DNA from: an uncultured Leifsonia sp.
Lineage (GTDB): Bacteria > Actinomycetota > Actinomycetes > Actinomycetales > Microbacteriaceae
Assembly: GCF_945957465.1 (NCBI RefSeq)
Contig: NZ_CAMFLC010000030.1
Location: 1-47,546 of the forward strand
Length of the DNA: 47,546 nt
Direction of reading: 5' to 3'
The first letter of the stretch is position 1. Each line of letters opens with the position of its first letter. Below the pieces are notes generated by a model. The model worked only from the letters and a program-made list of their open reading frames with translations, was not told where the DNA came from and did no database searches. This document shows positions 14,892-23,302 of this stretch, piece by piece. A program made the translations under genes and the position numbers.

Positions 14892-16238
14892 GTGACCGCA
14901 AAGCCCCGCGCCGAAAGACCCCGCGCCGAAAGACCCCGCGCCGAAAAACCCTCGGCCGACACACCGTCCACCGAACCCCGGCGCGCCGCGACGCGCGCCG
15001 TCCGCCCGTTCACCGTCGCGATCCCCGAAGCCGACATCGACGACCTCGCAGCGCGACTCGCCCGCACGCGCTGGCCCGACCCCGAGACGGTCGGCGACTG
15101 GTCGCAGGGGGTGCGGCTCGCGCACGCGCAGAGGTTGGTCCGACACTGGGCCGACGACTACGACTGGCGGCGATTCGAGACCGAGCTGAACCGCCTTCCC
15201 CAGTTCCTGACCGAGATCGACGGGCTGGACATCCATTTCATCCACGTCCGGTCGCCCCACCCCGACGCGATGCCGTTGATCCTGACCCACGGCTGGCCGA
15301 GCTCGTTCGTGGACTTCCTGCCCCTGATCGGTCCGCTGACCGACCCCGTCGCTCACGGCGGCCTCGCCGCCGACGCCTTCGAGGTGGTGATCCCGTCGCT
15401 GCCGGGCTTCGGGTTTTCGGACAAGCCGACGGCGCCCGGCTGGAACGTCGAACGCATCGCCGCCGCGTGGGCCGAGCTGATGCGCCGACTCGGGTACCGC
15501 CGATGGACAGCGCATGGCGGTGACTGGGGAGCCGTCGTGACGACCGAACTGGCGAAGACGCACGCCGACGGCCTGCTCGGGGTGCACCTCACCACTCCGT
15601 ACGCGTTCCCCGAGATCGTCCCCTCGACGCCGTCGTCCGAGGAGCGGCACGCCATCGACACGCTGGCTCTCTACAGCGGAGCGCTCGGCGGCTCGAACCA
15701 CCTGCAGGGCACCAGGCCCGAGACACCGGGCTTCGCCCTCGCCGACTCCCCGGCGGGGCAGGCGGCCTGGATCTACGACAAGTTCCAGTCGAAGACCGAC
15801 AACGACGGGCTCGCGGAGGACGCGATCCAACTCGATGTCATACTCGACACGATCTCGCTGTACTGGTTCACCAACACCGCCGCCTCCTCCGCGCGGATCT
15901 ACTGGGAGAATCGCACCGCGACGATGGCCGGCCCGAGGCTGACGCTCCCGGTCGCCGTGACGGTCTTCCCGAAGGACATCCCCCTCTTGCCGCGGACCTG
16001 GATCGAGGACGCCTACGCCGACCTGATCCACTACGGCGAAGCGAGCGGCGGCGGCCATTTCGCCGCGCTCGAACAACCGATGACGCTGGTCGACGAGCTC
16101 CGGGCAGGTCTGCGGCCACTGCGCAGCGCGAACGCGACGACGGCAGAGCAGGCGACGGAGTCGCGGCCGTCCGTGCACCCTCCGTCATCCCCCCTGCGCG
16201 CACGGACAACCCCGCCGCGCGCAGCGGAGCGAGACTGA
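14892..16238 (+). CDS. Epoxide hydrolase (EHN domain, alpha/beta-hydrolase)
   Basis: 448 aa. After a low-complexity leader the epoxide hydrolase N-terminal domain begins at about residue 38 (RPFTVAIPEADIDDLAARLARTRWP). The alpha/beta core has the oxyanion loop HGWPSS (133-138), nucleophile Asp211 in HGGDWGA, a ring-opening tyrosine in ARIYWEN (Tyr337) and His389 in GGGHFAALEQP. The enzyme would hydrolyse an epoxide to a diol in the cytoplasm. AAGGGAG precedes the GTG. Oddities: three 15-bp tandem repeats near the N terminus encode PRAERPRAERPRAEKP, and about 38 residues of low-complexity tail follow the normal domain end. It is in an operon with the aldehyde dehydrogenase 32 bp downstream. 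Confidence 0.88.
   Translation: MTAKPRAERPRAERPRAEKPSADTPSTEPRRAATRAVRPFTVAIPEADIDDLAARLARTRWPDPETVGDWSQGVRLAHAQRLVRHWADDYDWRRFETELNRLPQFLTEIDGLDIHFIHVRSPHPDAMPLILTHGWPSSFVDFLPLIGPLTDPVAHGGLAADAFEVVIPSLPGFGFSDKPTAPGWNVERIAAAWAELMRRLGYRRWTAHGGDWGAVVTTELAKTHADGLLGVHLTTPYAFPEIVPSTPSSEERHAIDTLALYSGALGGSNHLQGTRPETPGFALADSPAGQAAWIYDKFQSKTDNDGLAEDAIQLDVILDTISLYWFTNTAASSARIYWENRTATMAGPRLTLPVAVTVFPKDIPLLPRTWIEDAYADLIHYGEASGGGHFAALEQPMTLVDELRAGLRPLRSANATTAEQATESRPSVHPPSSPLRARTTPPRAAERD
14904..14948 (+). repeat. Three 15-bp tandem repeats in the epoxide hydrolase leader
   Basis: CCCCGCGCCGAAAGA at 14904 and 14919, with a one-base variant at 14934. Each unit is five codons, so copy number changes would keep frame and only lengthen or shorten the basic N-terminal tail. 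Confidence 0.85.
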
Positions 16239-16270
16239 ACGGACCACCATTCCATCGGAGGAGACCCATC

Positions 16271-17680
16271 ATGACCGATGTCCGTGACCTGCTCGACCGT
16301 GTGAGTGCGCCGGAGGGCGAAGGGCGACCCATCCACGACCCGGCGACCGGGGAGCTCATCGGCAACGCGCCCGAGGCGACCGTCGACCAGCTGGACGCGG
16401 CCATCGCACGCGCCCGGGCGGCGCAGCCCGCGTGGGAGGCGCTCGGCCACGAGGCCCGGTCGGCTGCGCTGGTCGCCGCCGCGGACGCCGTCGACGCCCG
16501 CGCCGAGGAGCTCGCACGGCTGCTCTCCCGCGAGCAGGGCAAGCCGCTGAACGGACCGAACGCGCGCTTCGAGGTCGGCGCCTGCTCCGCGTGGCTGCGC
16601 ACCAACGCCGCGCTGCGGCTGGAGCCGGAGGTGCTGGTCGACGACGGCGAGACGCACGCCGAACTGCACTACCGCGCCGCCGGCGTGGTCGGTGCGATCG
16701 GCCCGTGGAACTGGCCGCTCATGATCGCGGTCTGGCAGCTGGCGCCGGCCCTGCGGATGGGGAACACCGTCGTCGTCAAGCCGTCCGAGTACACCCCGCT
16801 CAGCGTGCTCGCGCTGATCGACGTGCTGAACGAGGCGCTGCCCGCCGACGTGCTGATCGGCGTCTCCGGCGGCCGGGAGGTCGGCGCCCGGCTGGCCTCC
16901 CATCCCGACATCGACAAGGTGATGTTCACCGGCTCCACCGCCACCGGAAAGAAGATCATCGAGAGCTCGGCCGGCAACCTCGCCCGGCTCACGCTGGAGC
17001 TCGGCGGCAACGACGCCGGCATCGTCCTGCCGGGCGTCGACGCGAAGGCGATCGCGCAGGACCTGTTCTGGGGCGCGTTCATCAACACCGGGCAGACCTG
17101 CGCCGCGCTCAAGCGGCTCTACGTGCACGACTCCGTGTACGACGAGGTCGTGGAGGCCCTGGCCGAGGTCGCCCGCGCCACCCCGATGGGCAACGGACTC
17201 GACGAGTCGAACGTGCTCGGCCCGCTCCAGAACAAGCAGCAGTTCGACATCGTGAACCGCCTGGTGGAGGATGCCAAAGCGAACGGCGGGCGCATCGTCA
17301 CGGGCGGCTCCCCCGCCACCGCACTGGGCGACCTGTTCTACCCGATCACGCTCGTCGCCGACGTCGAAGACGGCACCGCCCTCGTCGACGAGGAGCAGTT
17401 CGGGCCGGCGCTGCCGATCATCCGCTACACCGACGTGGAGGACGCGATCGCCAGCGCGAACCGTCTCGACGTCGGCTTGGGCGGCTCGGTCTGGGGTCCC
17501 GACCGCGACGAGGCCATCGCGATCGCCAACCGCCTGCACACGGGCACCGTCTGGATCAACTCGCACGGAGGCGTGCACCCGATGATCCCGTTCGGCGGTG
17601 TCAAGGGCTCGGGCTACGGTGTCGAATTCGGCGTCGAGGGCCTCAAGGCCGTCTCGGTGCACCGCGTCATCAACGGCTGA
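16271..17680 (+). CDS. NAD(P)+-dependent aldehyde dehydrogenase
   Basis: 469-aa aldehyde dehydrogenase superfamily member that oxidises an aldehyde to its acid. The catalytic set is intact: Asn147 in GPWNWPL, Glu243 in LELGGND and Cys277 in NTGQTCAAL; the cofactor site FTGSTATGK is at about 219-227. The ATG is preceded by GGAGGAG. It is translated after the epoxide hydrolase and likely under the TetR operators. It could dispose of aldehydes made by the amine oxidase, analogous to FeaB in tyramine degradation; that link rests on neighbourhood only. Confidence 0.92.
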   Translation: MTDVRDLLDRVSAPEGEGRPIHDPATGELIGNAPEATVDQLDAAIARARAAQPAWEALGHEARSAALVAAADAVDARAEELARLLSREQGKPLNGPNARFEVGACSAWLRTNAALRLEPEVLVDDGETHAELHYRAAGVVGAIGPWNWPLMIAVWQLAPALRMGNTVVVKPSEYTPLSVLALIDVLNEALPADVLIGVSGGREVGARLASHPDIDKVMFTGSTATGKKIIESSAGNLARLTLELGGNDAGIVLPGVDAKAIAQDLFWGAFINTGQTCAALKRLYVHDSVYDEVVEALAEVARATPMGNGLDESNVLGPLQNKQQFDIVNRLVEDAKANGGRIVTGGSPATALGDLFYPITLVADVEDGTALVDEEQFGPALPIIRYTDVEDAIASANRLDVGLGGSVWGPDRDEAIAIANRLHTGTVWINSHGGVHPMIPFGGVKGSGYGVEFGVEGLKAVSVHRVING

Positions 17681-17809
17681 CGCCGCCCTCCCCGTCGGCG
17701 ACGACCGCCGCCCTGCGCCGGAGTCATCGGGGAGGTCGTGCGCGCCCGCCGGTTCCACATCGGCCGCGCCGGCCGCCGCAGCAGCGTCCTCACGACGCGT
17801 CGGCCGCCG

Positions 17810-18272
17810 GGCACCCGAAGGGCACCCGAAGGGCGCACGAAGGGCGCATAGGCGCCCCTAAATGGGCGCTTTAAGCGCCCTTCGGCGCCCCTCGCCCGCC
17901 CTTCAGCACGGGGCGGCCGAAGGGTACGCCAGGCGCAGGTGAGGGGCAGGCGAAAGGCGCATGAGAGGCGCACGAAAGGCGCACCAGGGGCGCACACGAG
18001 GGGCGCACAAAGGCCCCTAAAGAGGCAGTTTAGGGGCGTATGGACGCCCCTCGGCCGCCCTTCAGTGGGGCACGGGCGGAGGCACCCGAAGGGCTCGCGA
18101 AGGGCTCGCGAAGGGCGGGTGAGGGGCGCGCAAACGCCCCTAAAGGAGCGTTTTAGGGGCGTTTGGACGCCCCTCGTCCGCCCCTCAGCGAGGGGCGGAC
18201 GAGGAGCGGGTGAGAGGCGCGCGAGGGGCGCGCGAGGGGCGGACGAGAGGCGCACGAGGGGCGCACGAAGGG
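17810..18272. repeat. GC-rich intergenic repeat array 2 (same family as array 1)
   Basis: Three imperfect units centred on CGCCCCTAAA (CCCCTAAA starts at 17855, 18014 and 18137). The best unit, about 18121-18174, is a long inverted repeat: GAGGGGCG, CAAACGCCCCTAAA, a short centre, then TTTTAGGGGCGTTTG and GACGCCCCTC. Between units lie runs of GAAGGGC(G/T)C and GAGGGGCGCACGA repeated every 9-15 bp. It shares the CGCCCCTAAA core and GAAGGGCGC edge with array 1 and, like it, fills a gap between convergent genes (aldehyde dehydrogenase and APC permease). From 17681 to about 17809 nothing recognisable is seen. Confidence 0.85.
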
Positions 18273-18278
18273 GCCGCG

Positions 18279-19796
18279 CTACAGCTCGGGCGCGTTCTGC
18301 TCCTCGGTGCCGTGGCCGATCTGCGCATACACGCGCGGGTTGCGGCGCTTGAGGGCGTAGCCCCAGATGATGCCGCCCACTCCGGAGAGGATCACGATCG
18401 CCGGGAGGAGGAACGTGGTCGCCGACGGCGGGGCGGTGGGGTCGCTGGTCAGCAGGGTGTTGAAGTACACGACGATCAGGATGAAGATCGCCGTCAGGCC
18501 GACTCCGGAGACGACGGGCGCGACGATCCGCTGCCGGACGCCGAGGCCGTGCTGGGAACGGCGGAAGAAGCCGACGACCGCGAACGAGACGATCGCCATG
18601 AGCAGCACCAGACCGAGCGCGCCGGTGTTCGTCAGCCACGAGAAGAGAGTCAGCACCGGGAACAGGATCGCCGGCGCGCCCTTCGGAGGAACCCAACCGA
18701 CGCTGGCGAGGGCGAACGCGGCGATCACGACCAGCGCAAGGACCGTCTGGGTGAGCGAGCCCGCCCACGGTGCCCGGCTGTGCGCGCGCACGCGGGCCAG
18801 CCACGACGGCAGCACGCCCTCGCGGCCGAGCGAGAAGAAGTAGCGCGCGACGGCGTTGTGGAAGCTGACGAGCGACGCGAACAGGCTCGTGATGAACAGC
18901 ACCTGGGCGATGTCGCTGATGAGCACGCCGACGTTCGACTCCAGGAAGGTGAAGATGAGGTTCGGGCCCTGCTCGGTGGAGTCCTTGATCACGTGGCTCG
19001 GTCCGGAGGCGATCGTCATCGCCCACGACGACAGTGCATAGAAGAGGGCGATCACCCCGACGGCGGTGTAGGTGGCGCGCGCGACCGTGCGCCTCGGATC
19101 CTTGGCCTCCTCGCCGTAGATCGCGGCTCCCTCGAAGCCCATGAAGGCCGCGATGCCGAACGCGAACACCGCACCGATGCCGGGCACGAACAGGGCGGAC
19201 GGGCTGAGCGCCTGGGCGCTGACGCCCTCCGGTGCCACGACGAACGCCGAGATGTCGTAGACGATGACGACCAGGAACTCGAGTGCGACGAGCACGCCGA
19301 GCACCTTCGCCGACAGGTCGACCCGGTTCACGCCGAGGATGCCGACGATCGCGATGCACACGATGATCGGCAGCCACCAGGGCAGGTCCCAGCCGAACTT
19401 CGTGTTCAGCAGGGAGGCCACCTGATAGCCGAAGAGTCCGTAGACGCCGATCTGCATCGCGTTGTACGACACCAGTGCGACGATCGAGACGCCGACGCCG
19501 AGCGGACGTCCGATGCCCTGCGACACGTACGAGTAGAAGGCGCCGGCGTTGGTCACGTAGCGACTCATGGCGGCGTAGCCGACCGCGAAGATCGCGAGCA
19601 CGCTCCCGAGCAGCAGGAACGACAGGGGCACGCCGAGCACGCCGGTGACGGCGAAGGTCGTGGTGACCCCGCCGGCGAGGACGGTCAGCGGAGCGGAGGC
19701 GGCGACGATCATGAAGGTGACGGCCGGCACGCCGAGCCGGCGGTGGGCGGCGGGTTGGGCGGCGGTGCTGACAGCGGTGTCAGAAGGTGAGGTCAC
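18279..19796 (-). CDS. APC family amino acid/amine permease
   Basis: 505-aa membrane transporter with about 12-13 hydrophobic segments. APC hallmarks are VTFMIVAASAPLTVLAGG in helix 1, AFMGFEGAAIYGEEAKDPRR between helices 6 and 7, and FNTL/SDPTAPPSATTFL before the last helices. The GTG at 19796 is preceded by GAGGAG at 6-7 bp. It lies directly after array 2, which may provide its 3' end. The substrate is not deducible; proximity suggests an amine or amino acid. Confidence 0.87.
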   Translation of the reverse strand: MTSPSDTAVSTAAQPAAHRRLGVPAVTFMIVAASAPLTVLAGGVTTTFAVTGVLGVPLSFLLLGSVLAIFAVGYAAMSRYVTNAGAFYSYVSQGIGRPLGVGVSIVALVSYNAMQIGVYGLFGYQVASLLNTKFGWDLPWWLPIIVCIAIVGILGVNRVDLSAKVLGVLVALEFLVVIVYDISAFVVAPEGVSAQALSPSALFVPGIGAVFAFGIAAFMGFEGAAIYGEEAKDPRRTVARATYTAVGVIALFYALSSWAMTIASGPSHVIKDSTEQGPNLIFTFLESNVGVLISDIAQVLFITSLFASLVSFHNAVARYFFSLGREGVLPSWLARVRAHSRAPWAGSLTQTVLALVVIAAFALASVGWVPPKGAPAILFPVLTLFSWLTNTGALGLVLLMAIVSFAVVGFFRRSQHGLGVRQRIVAPVVSGVGLTAIFILIVVYFNTLLTSDPTAPPSATTFLLPAIVILSGVGGIIWGYALKRRNPRVYAQIGHGTEEQNAPEL

Positions 19797-19841
19797 GGGG
19801 GTTCTCCTCGGTGGGACGCGCTCACGGGATGCGCGATTGAA

Positions 19842-19856
19842 CACGATCCAATCGTG
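19842..19856. promoter_or_regulatory. Palindrome in the divergent permease/SDR region
   Basis: CACGATCCAATCGTG, 6-bp arms and a 3-base centre, with a further overlapping CGATTG/CAATCG pair to the left. It lies 46 bp before the permease start. It may be an operator; no cognate regulator is adjacent. Confidence 0.4.
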
Positions 19857-19966
19857 CGCGGGCCCGCAGCGCTTGCCCGCCGGTGCACGGCGGTTGACCA
19901 CAGCGGAACAGTCGGGACGACCTCGCCCGCCGCACGCCCTATCGTGGACGGCGGAAGGGAGTGCGG

Positions 19967-20623
19967 ATGGCACACATCACGGTTCTCGGAGGCACCGGCT
20001 ACGCCGGAGGGGCGATCGTCGCGGAGGCGGTGAGGCGAGGCCATCAGGTGACCTCGGTGAGCCGCAACGCTCCCGCGGAGGAGATCGAGGGCGTCGACCA
20101 CGTGATCGGCTCGGTGCTCGACCCCGCGGTCCTCGACCGGGTCGTCCCCGGGAGCGATGTGGTCGTCAGCGCGCTGTCGCCGCGCGGCGACATGGCGGGC
20201 GAACTGGAGGGCGTCCTCCGGGAGCTCGCCCGGCGCGTCGACGGCACGTCCACCCGCGTCGGCCACGTCGGCGGCGCCTCGTCGCTGCACGTCGAGCCGG
20301 GCGGCCCCACGCTGTGGGACGTCACGGTCGACACGCTGCCCGACGAGGTGAAGCCGGAGATCCTGACCGGGATGCGCATCCTGGACGACCTGCGGGAGAC
20401 GCCGGAGTCCGTCGACTGGTTCTTCGTGAGCCCTCCCGAGGTGTTCGGCGCGTGGGCGCCGGTCCCGGCGAACGGGAGGTACCGCCTCGGCGGCGACGTG
20501 CTCCTCCGCGACGAGGAGGGCGAGTCGACGATCTCCGCCGCCGATCTGGCGGTCGCCATCGTCGACGAGATCGAGCGCCCGGCCCACCACCGGGGCCGGT
20601 TCACCGCGATCCGGGAGGCCTGA
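19967..20623 (+). CDS. NAD(P)-binding Rossmann protein, atypical SDR
   Basis: 218 aa with N-terminal MAHITVLGGTGYAGGAIV, the GGTGYxGG nucleotide loop of atypical SDR/NmrA-like proteins, then HQVTSVSR at the end of strand 2 and VVVSALSPRGD at strand 4. There is no classical YxxxK. Members act as NAD(P)H reductases or cofactor sensors. ATG 19967 is chosen because GGAAGGGAG is six bases upstream and would overlap the GTG at 19961. It is divergent from the APC permease. Confidence 0.8.
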   Translation: MAHITVLGGTGYAGGAIVAEAVRRGHQVTSVSRNAPAEEIEGVDHVIGSVLDPAVLDRVVPGSDVVVSALSPRGDMAGELEGVLRELARRVDGTSTRVGHVGGASSLHVEPGGPTLWDVTVDTLPDEVKPEILTGMRILDDLRETPESVDWFFVSPPEVFGAWAPVPANGRYRLGGDVLLRDEEGESTISAADLAVAIVDEIERPAHHRGRFTAIREA

Positions 20624-20671
20624 GCGCGACGCGGGCTCGCCCGCCGCAACGGCGCGTGGCAGCCTGGGGAG

Positions 20672-21109
20672 GTGATCTCCCCGCAGACGCTCGACGATGC
20701 CGACCGCCGCGCTGCCGCCGCCTGGGCGGCCGATTGCGCTGAGCGGGTGCTCCCGCTCTTCGAGGCGGAGGCGCCGGACGATCCGCGGGCGCGCGAAGCG
20801 ATCGGCCGGGCCCGGGCCTACGCGCGCGGCGAGCTGACCGCGGCCGTCGCTCATGTCGGCGCCCACGCGCTGGGCGCCGCCGCCTACGCGGCGCGTGCGG
20901 CCTCCCTCGCTGTGCCCGGCGACCCGCACGTCCTCGACGACGAGGTGAACTGGCAGCTGGAGCGGATGAGCCCCGACGTCCGCGCCGCGCTCGGACGCAT
21001 ACCGCGACTGGGCGAGGACCGCTCCGGCCCCCTCGGCCCCGGACTGCTGGCCTCCGGAGTGCTCGCCACGGTCATCCGCACGCTTCAGGAGGCGGTGGGT
21101 CGTAGCTGA
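20672..21109 (+). CDS. Imm-5-like putative immunity protein
   Basis: 145-aa, Ala-rich helical protein. The segment AAAWAADCAERVLPLFE followed by DPRAREAIGRARAYARGEL and HVGAHALGAAAYAARAA is what I know from proteins annotated as Imm-5-like or putative immunity protein. No toxin, WXG100 or polymorphic-toxin gene is nearby, so immunity is a family label rather than an inference from context. The GTG start is immediately preceded by GGGGAG, too close for a normal ribosome site, so the transcript may be leaderless or the start unusual. Convergent with the membrane protein at 21134. Confidence 0.7.
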   Translation: MISPQTLDDADRRAAAAWAADCAERVLPLFEAEAPDDPRAREAIGRARAYARGELTAAVAHVGAHALGAAAYAARAASLAVPGDPHVLDDEVNWQLERMSPDVRAALGRIPRLGEDRSGPLGPGLLASGVLATVIRTLQEAVGRS

Positions 21110-21133
21110 GACCAGACAACGATCTGGACACTC

Positions 21134-22099
21134 TCACGAATCTCTTCGTCGCAGCAACGCCCGGAATACGCTCAGAGCTTGCTCTGCGTCAGGCGTTGTC
21201 ACCGCGATTTCCCCTCCGCCGCGCAGAGTGACCACGATAGCCGGACCACCACGGAGGACGAGGGCTCTCCCACGAGCACCGATCCGGTAACCCCAGCCTC
21301 CCCAACGCAGCGGCTCGAGAGTGATCGTACGCACCGAGGTCACATCTTCGAGGCCAACTGACAGAAGTCGGATCCCGATCGTCCCTGACAGTGCTCGAAG
21401 CCCACGCAAGTCCACGGTCACTCGGACCCGCGCGAAGGCAGAGAACATCACAACGAGGAGTGACGCCACGATGGCAAAGCTCAGATTGGACCCCTCGGGG
21501 CCAGCCAAGAACCACGGCAGGTATCCAAATGCAATTGCGACCAGGACGCAGGCCACCGACGCCCATACGAAGATCGGGACGACCTGGGTCTGCGACCACG
21601 CAAGTATCTCGGTCTGGGTGATGTCCAGCTCGTCCGGGTTCCCACGTTCACCGGTCGTCACGTTCGCGGGCGCACATGCGAACGGGAACAATCCGTAGAA
21701 CAGCGCTGCGACCGCAACCAACCCGGCGCCGCCGATTTCTTGGCCGGGATGACGTGCGACGATAACGCTGATAAGCCATGCTGCCGCAGTGGCGCCCGCG
21801 ACTGAACCCGAAATCAAGAACCCCCGACGGTGATATTCGCCGTTGCGAGGGCTCATCGCAGCATGCCACGCGAATAGCGCGGCACCACCAGAAATTGCGA
21901 CCGCAGAGCCGGCGAACACAAAAGTGGGCAGGCGCGAAACCACCTCGTCCCCGGCCCACTGCGTAGGCAACTCCGCGGGGAGCGCCGGCATCCACGCCAG
22001 CAGCGACCACACAATCACGAGCGCCGGGGCGGAAACCAGGACTGCCGCAACGCTCCTTCTCGCAATACCGCTGCCGGCATCCGCGATCTCGTCGTTCAT
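21134..22099 (-). CDS. Membrane protein, probably DUF1648-like
   Basis: 321 aa with about six to seven hydrophobic segments: VLVSAPALVIVWSLLAW, FVFAGSAVAISGGAALFAW, SVAGATAAAWLISVIV, GLVAVAALFYGLFPFA, VWASVACVLVAIAFGYLPWF and AIVASLLVVMFSAF. A cytoplasmic C-terminal domain reads VRVTVDLRGLRALSG ... IVVTLRGGGEIAVTTPDAEQAL. The first helix followed by PTQWAGDEVV is reminiscent of DUF1648 proteins. The start overlaps the upstream GntR gene stop (ATGA, 22096-22099). Base composition is less GC-rich than its surroundings. Function unknown; partners of YtrA-type regulators are often membrane proteins. Confidence 0.7.
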   Translation of the reverse strand: MNDEIADAGSGIARRSVAAVLVSAPALVIVWSLLAWMPALPAELPTQWAGDEVVSRLPTFVFAGSAVAISGGAALFAWHAAMSPRNGEYHRRGFLISGSVAGATAAAWLISVIVARHPGQEIGGAGLVAVAALFYGLFPFACAPANVTTGERGNPDELDITQTEILAWSQTQVVPIFVWASVACVLVAIAFGYLPWFLAGPEGSNLSFAIVASLLVVMFSAFARVRVTVDLRGLRALSGTIGIRLLSVGLEDVTSVRTITLEPLRWGGWGYRIGARGRALVLRGGPAIVVTLRGGGEIAVTTPDAEQALSVFRALLRRRDS

Positions 22100-22446
22100 G
22101 AGATTTCCTCCAGATATCTGACGAGCTGCGGGCGAGTGACTCCCCGACTGGCGGCTCCCCGTACGAGTGCATCGATGGCGTCGAGGACCTCGTTCGGTAG
22201 TCTCTCCGGTCGCGGCAAGACACGTGCTCCCCGTCCTTGGCGAAGCTCGACGACACCGGCCGCGCGCAAGATCGAGTACGCCCGAAGAACTGTGTGCACG
22301 TTGACCCCAAGTCCCGCGGCCAGGTCTCGTGCCGCCGGAAGTTTCTCCCCCGCCGCTAAAGCTCCCGTACGTACCTGGTCCTGAATAGCCGCGGCGATCT
22401 GCTCCGCCAACCCGACCAGCGACGCCCGATCGAGTTGAATTAGCAT
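22096..22446 (-). CDS. GntR family regulator, YtrA type
   Basis: 116 aa: an N-terminal winged helix with the GntR signature (LAEQIAAAIQDQVRTGALAAGEKLPAARDLAAGLGVNVHTVLRAYSIL) and only a short C-terminal dimerisation helix (about 75-116). This short form is the YtrA subfamily, normally cotranscribed with a membrane protein or ABC gene and autoregulated. That is the case here, with a 4-bp overlap to the next gene. The ATG overlaps a direct repeat and shows no ribosome site, so the message is probably leaderless. Confidence 0.87.
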   Translation of the reverse strand: MLIQLDRASLVGLAEQIAAAIQDQVRTGALAAGEKLPAARDLAAGLGVNVHTVLRAYSILRAAGVVELRQGRGARVLPRPERLPNEVLDAIDALVRGAASRGVTRPQLVRYLEEIS

Positions 22447-22472
22447 ATTTGAACCGTACTAGAGATATTTGA
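22445..22472. promoter_or_regulatory. Direct repeat ATATTTGA at the GntR promoter
   Basis: ATATTTGA at 22445-22452 and 22465-22472, 20 bp apart, in an AT-rich patch covering the GntR start codon. Two turns apart on one DNA face fits a regulator dimer or promoter elements of a leaderless transcript. Confidence 0.45.
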
Positions 22473-22515
22473 GGAGCCTACTCAGTGGTTCACAAATCGC
22501 CGAAGTGTCGCCCCC

Positions 22516-23178
22516 TCACCGCAACGCCCGCGCCACCCGTTCCGCCGCCGCCGTCAGGGTCGCGGCGATCGCGTCCACCTCGTACTCGTGCGTGATGTAG
22601 ACCACCGCCAGCGATGACGGCGTGCCGTCGGGGACGCGCAGCGGCACCGCGACCGAGGACAGCCCCGGGATGATCTCGTCGCTGCTGACCTCGAAGGCGC
22701 GGGGCGGGTGAGCGGCCGGGTCGAGCTGGGAGCGGATGACCCGGCCCGGTGCTCCTCGGTCGATGGAGTGCCGGCTGCCCGGCCGTTGCGCCACCGTCGC
22801 GGCCGCCCCGCGCGGCTCGGCGGTCGAGAGCGTCACGGCGGCCTCCCCGTCGAAGGACACCACGAACGACGTCATGCCCAGGCCGTCGGCCAGCTCGGCG
22901 AGCACGGGAGCCGCGGCGATGTGCAGGGCGCGGGCGACGTTGCGGGCGAGGGCCACCAGCCGGACACCGAGCTCCAGCTCGCCGGAGGGCGTTCGGGTCA
23001 CGAAGCCGTGGGCTTCGAGCGTGCGGACCAGCCTGTACACCATGGAGCGATGGAGGCCCAGCCGGGCCGCCAGGTCGGCGACGGTGAGCGGTGTCGGCGA
23101 CTCCCCGATGAGCGCCAGGACGGTCAGGCCGCGTGAGAGGGTCTGCGACCCGCCGTCCGCGCCGGTCGTTTCGGCCAT
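22516..23178 (-). CDS. IclR family regulator
   Basis: 220 aa. N-terminal winged helix: QTLSRGLTVLALIGESPTPLTVADLAARLGLHRSMVYRLVRTLEAHGFV. The C-terminal effector domain of about 140 residues (LADGLGMTSFVVSFDGEAAVTLSTAEP, then IPGLSSVAVPLRVPDG) is typical of IclR regulators of aromatic catabolism. GGGAGGG precedes the ATG. It is divergent from the MobA-like hydroxylase, which is its most likely target, with an aromatic acid as likely effector (inferred). Confidence 0.9.
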   Translation of the reverse strand: MAETTGADGGSQTLSRGLTVLALIGESPTPLTVADLAARLGLHRSMVYRLVRTLEAHGFVTRTPSGELELGVRLVALARNVARALHIAAAPVLAELADGLGMTSFVVSFDGEAAVTLSTAEPRGAAATVAQRPGSRHSIDRGAPGRVIRSQLDPAAHPPRAFEVSSDEIIPGLSSVAVPLRVPDGTPSSLAVVYITHEYEVDAIAATLTAAAERVARALR

Positions 23179-23302
23179 GACGCCCTCCCTGTTGCCGCGC
23201 TACCGACGAAGAGTTAGCCTTGTAGCGATTATTAGATCAGTGTTCCAACTATAGAGACAACACTCTCGGGGCACAACGGTCGTCATTCGAGGAGGAATGA
23301 GC

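Noticed and set aside
21111-21128. CCAGA/TCTGG hairpin between the Imm-5-like and membrane protein genes
   Set aside because: Only a 5-bp stem; too weak to call a terminator.
23297-23299. ATG six bases before the chosen MobA-like start
   Set aside because: It lies directly against the GAGGAGG ribosome site, and homologues begin at the residue encoded by GTG 23303.
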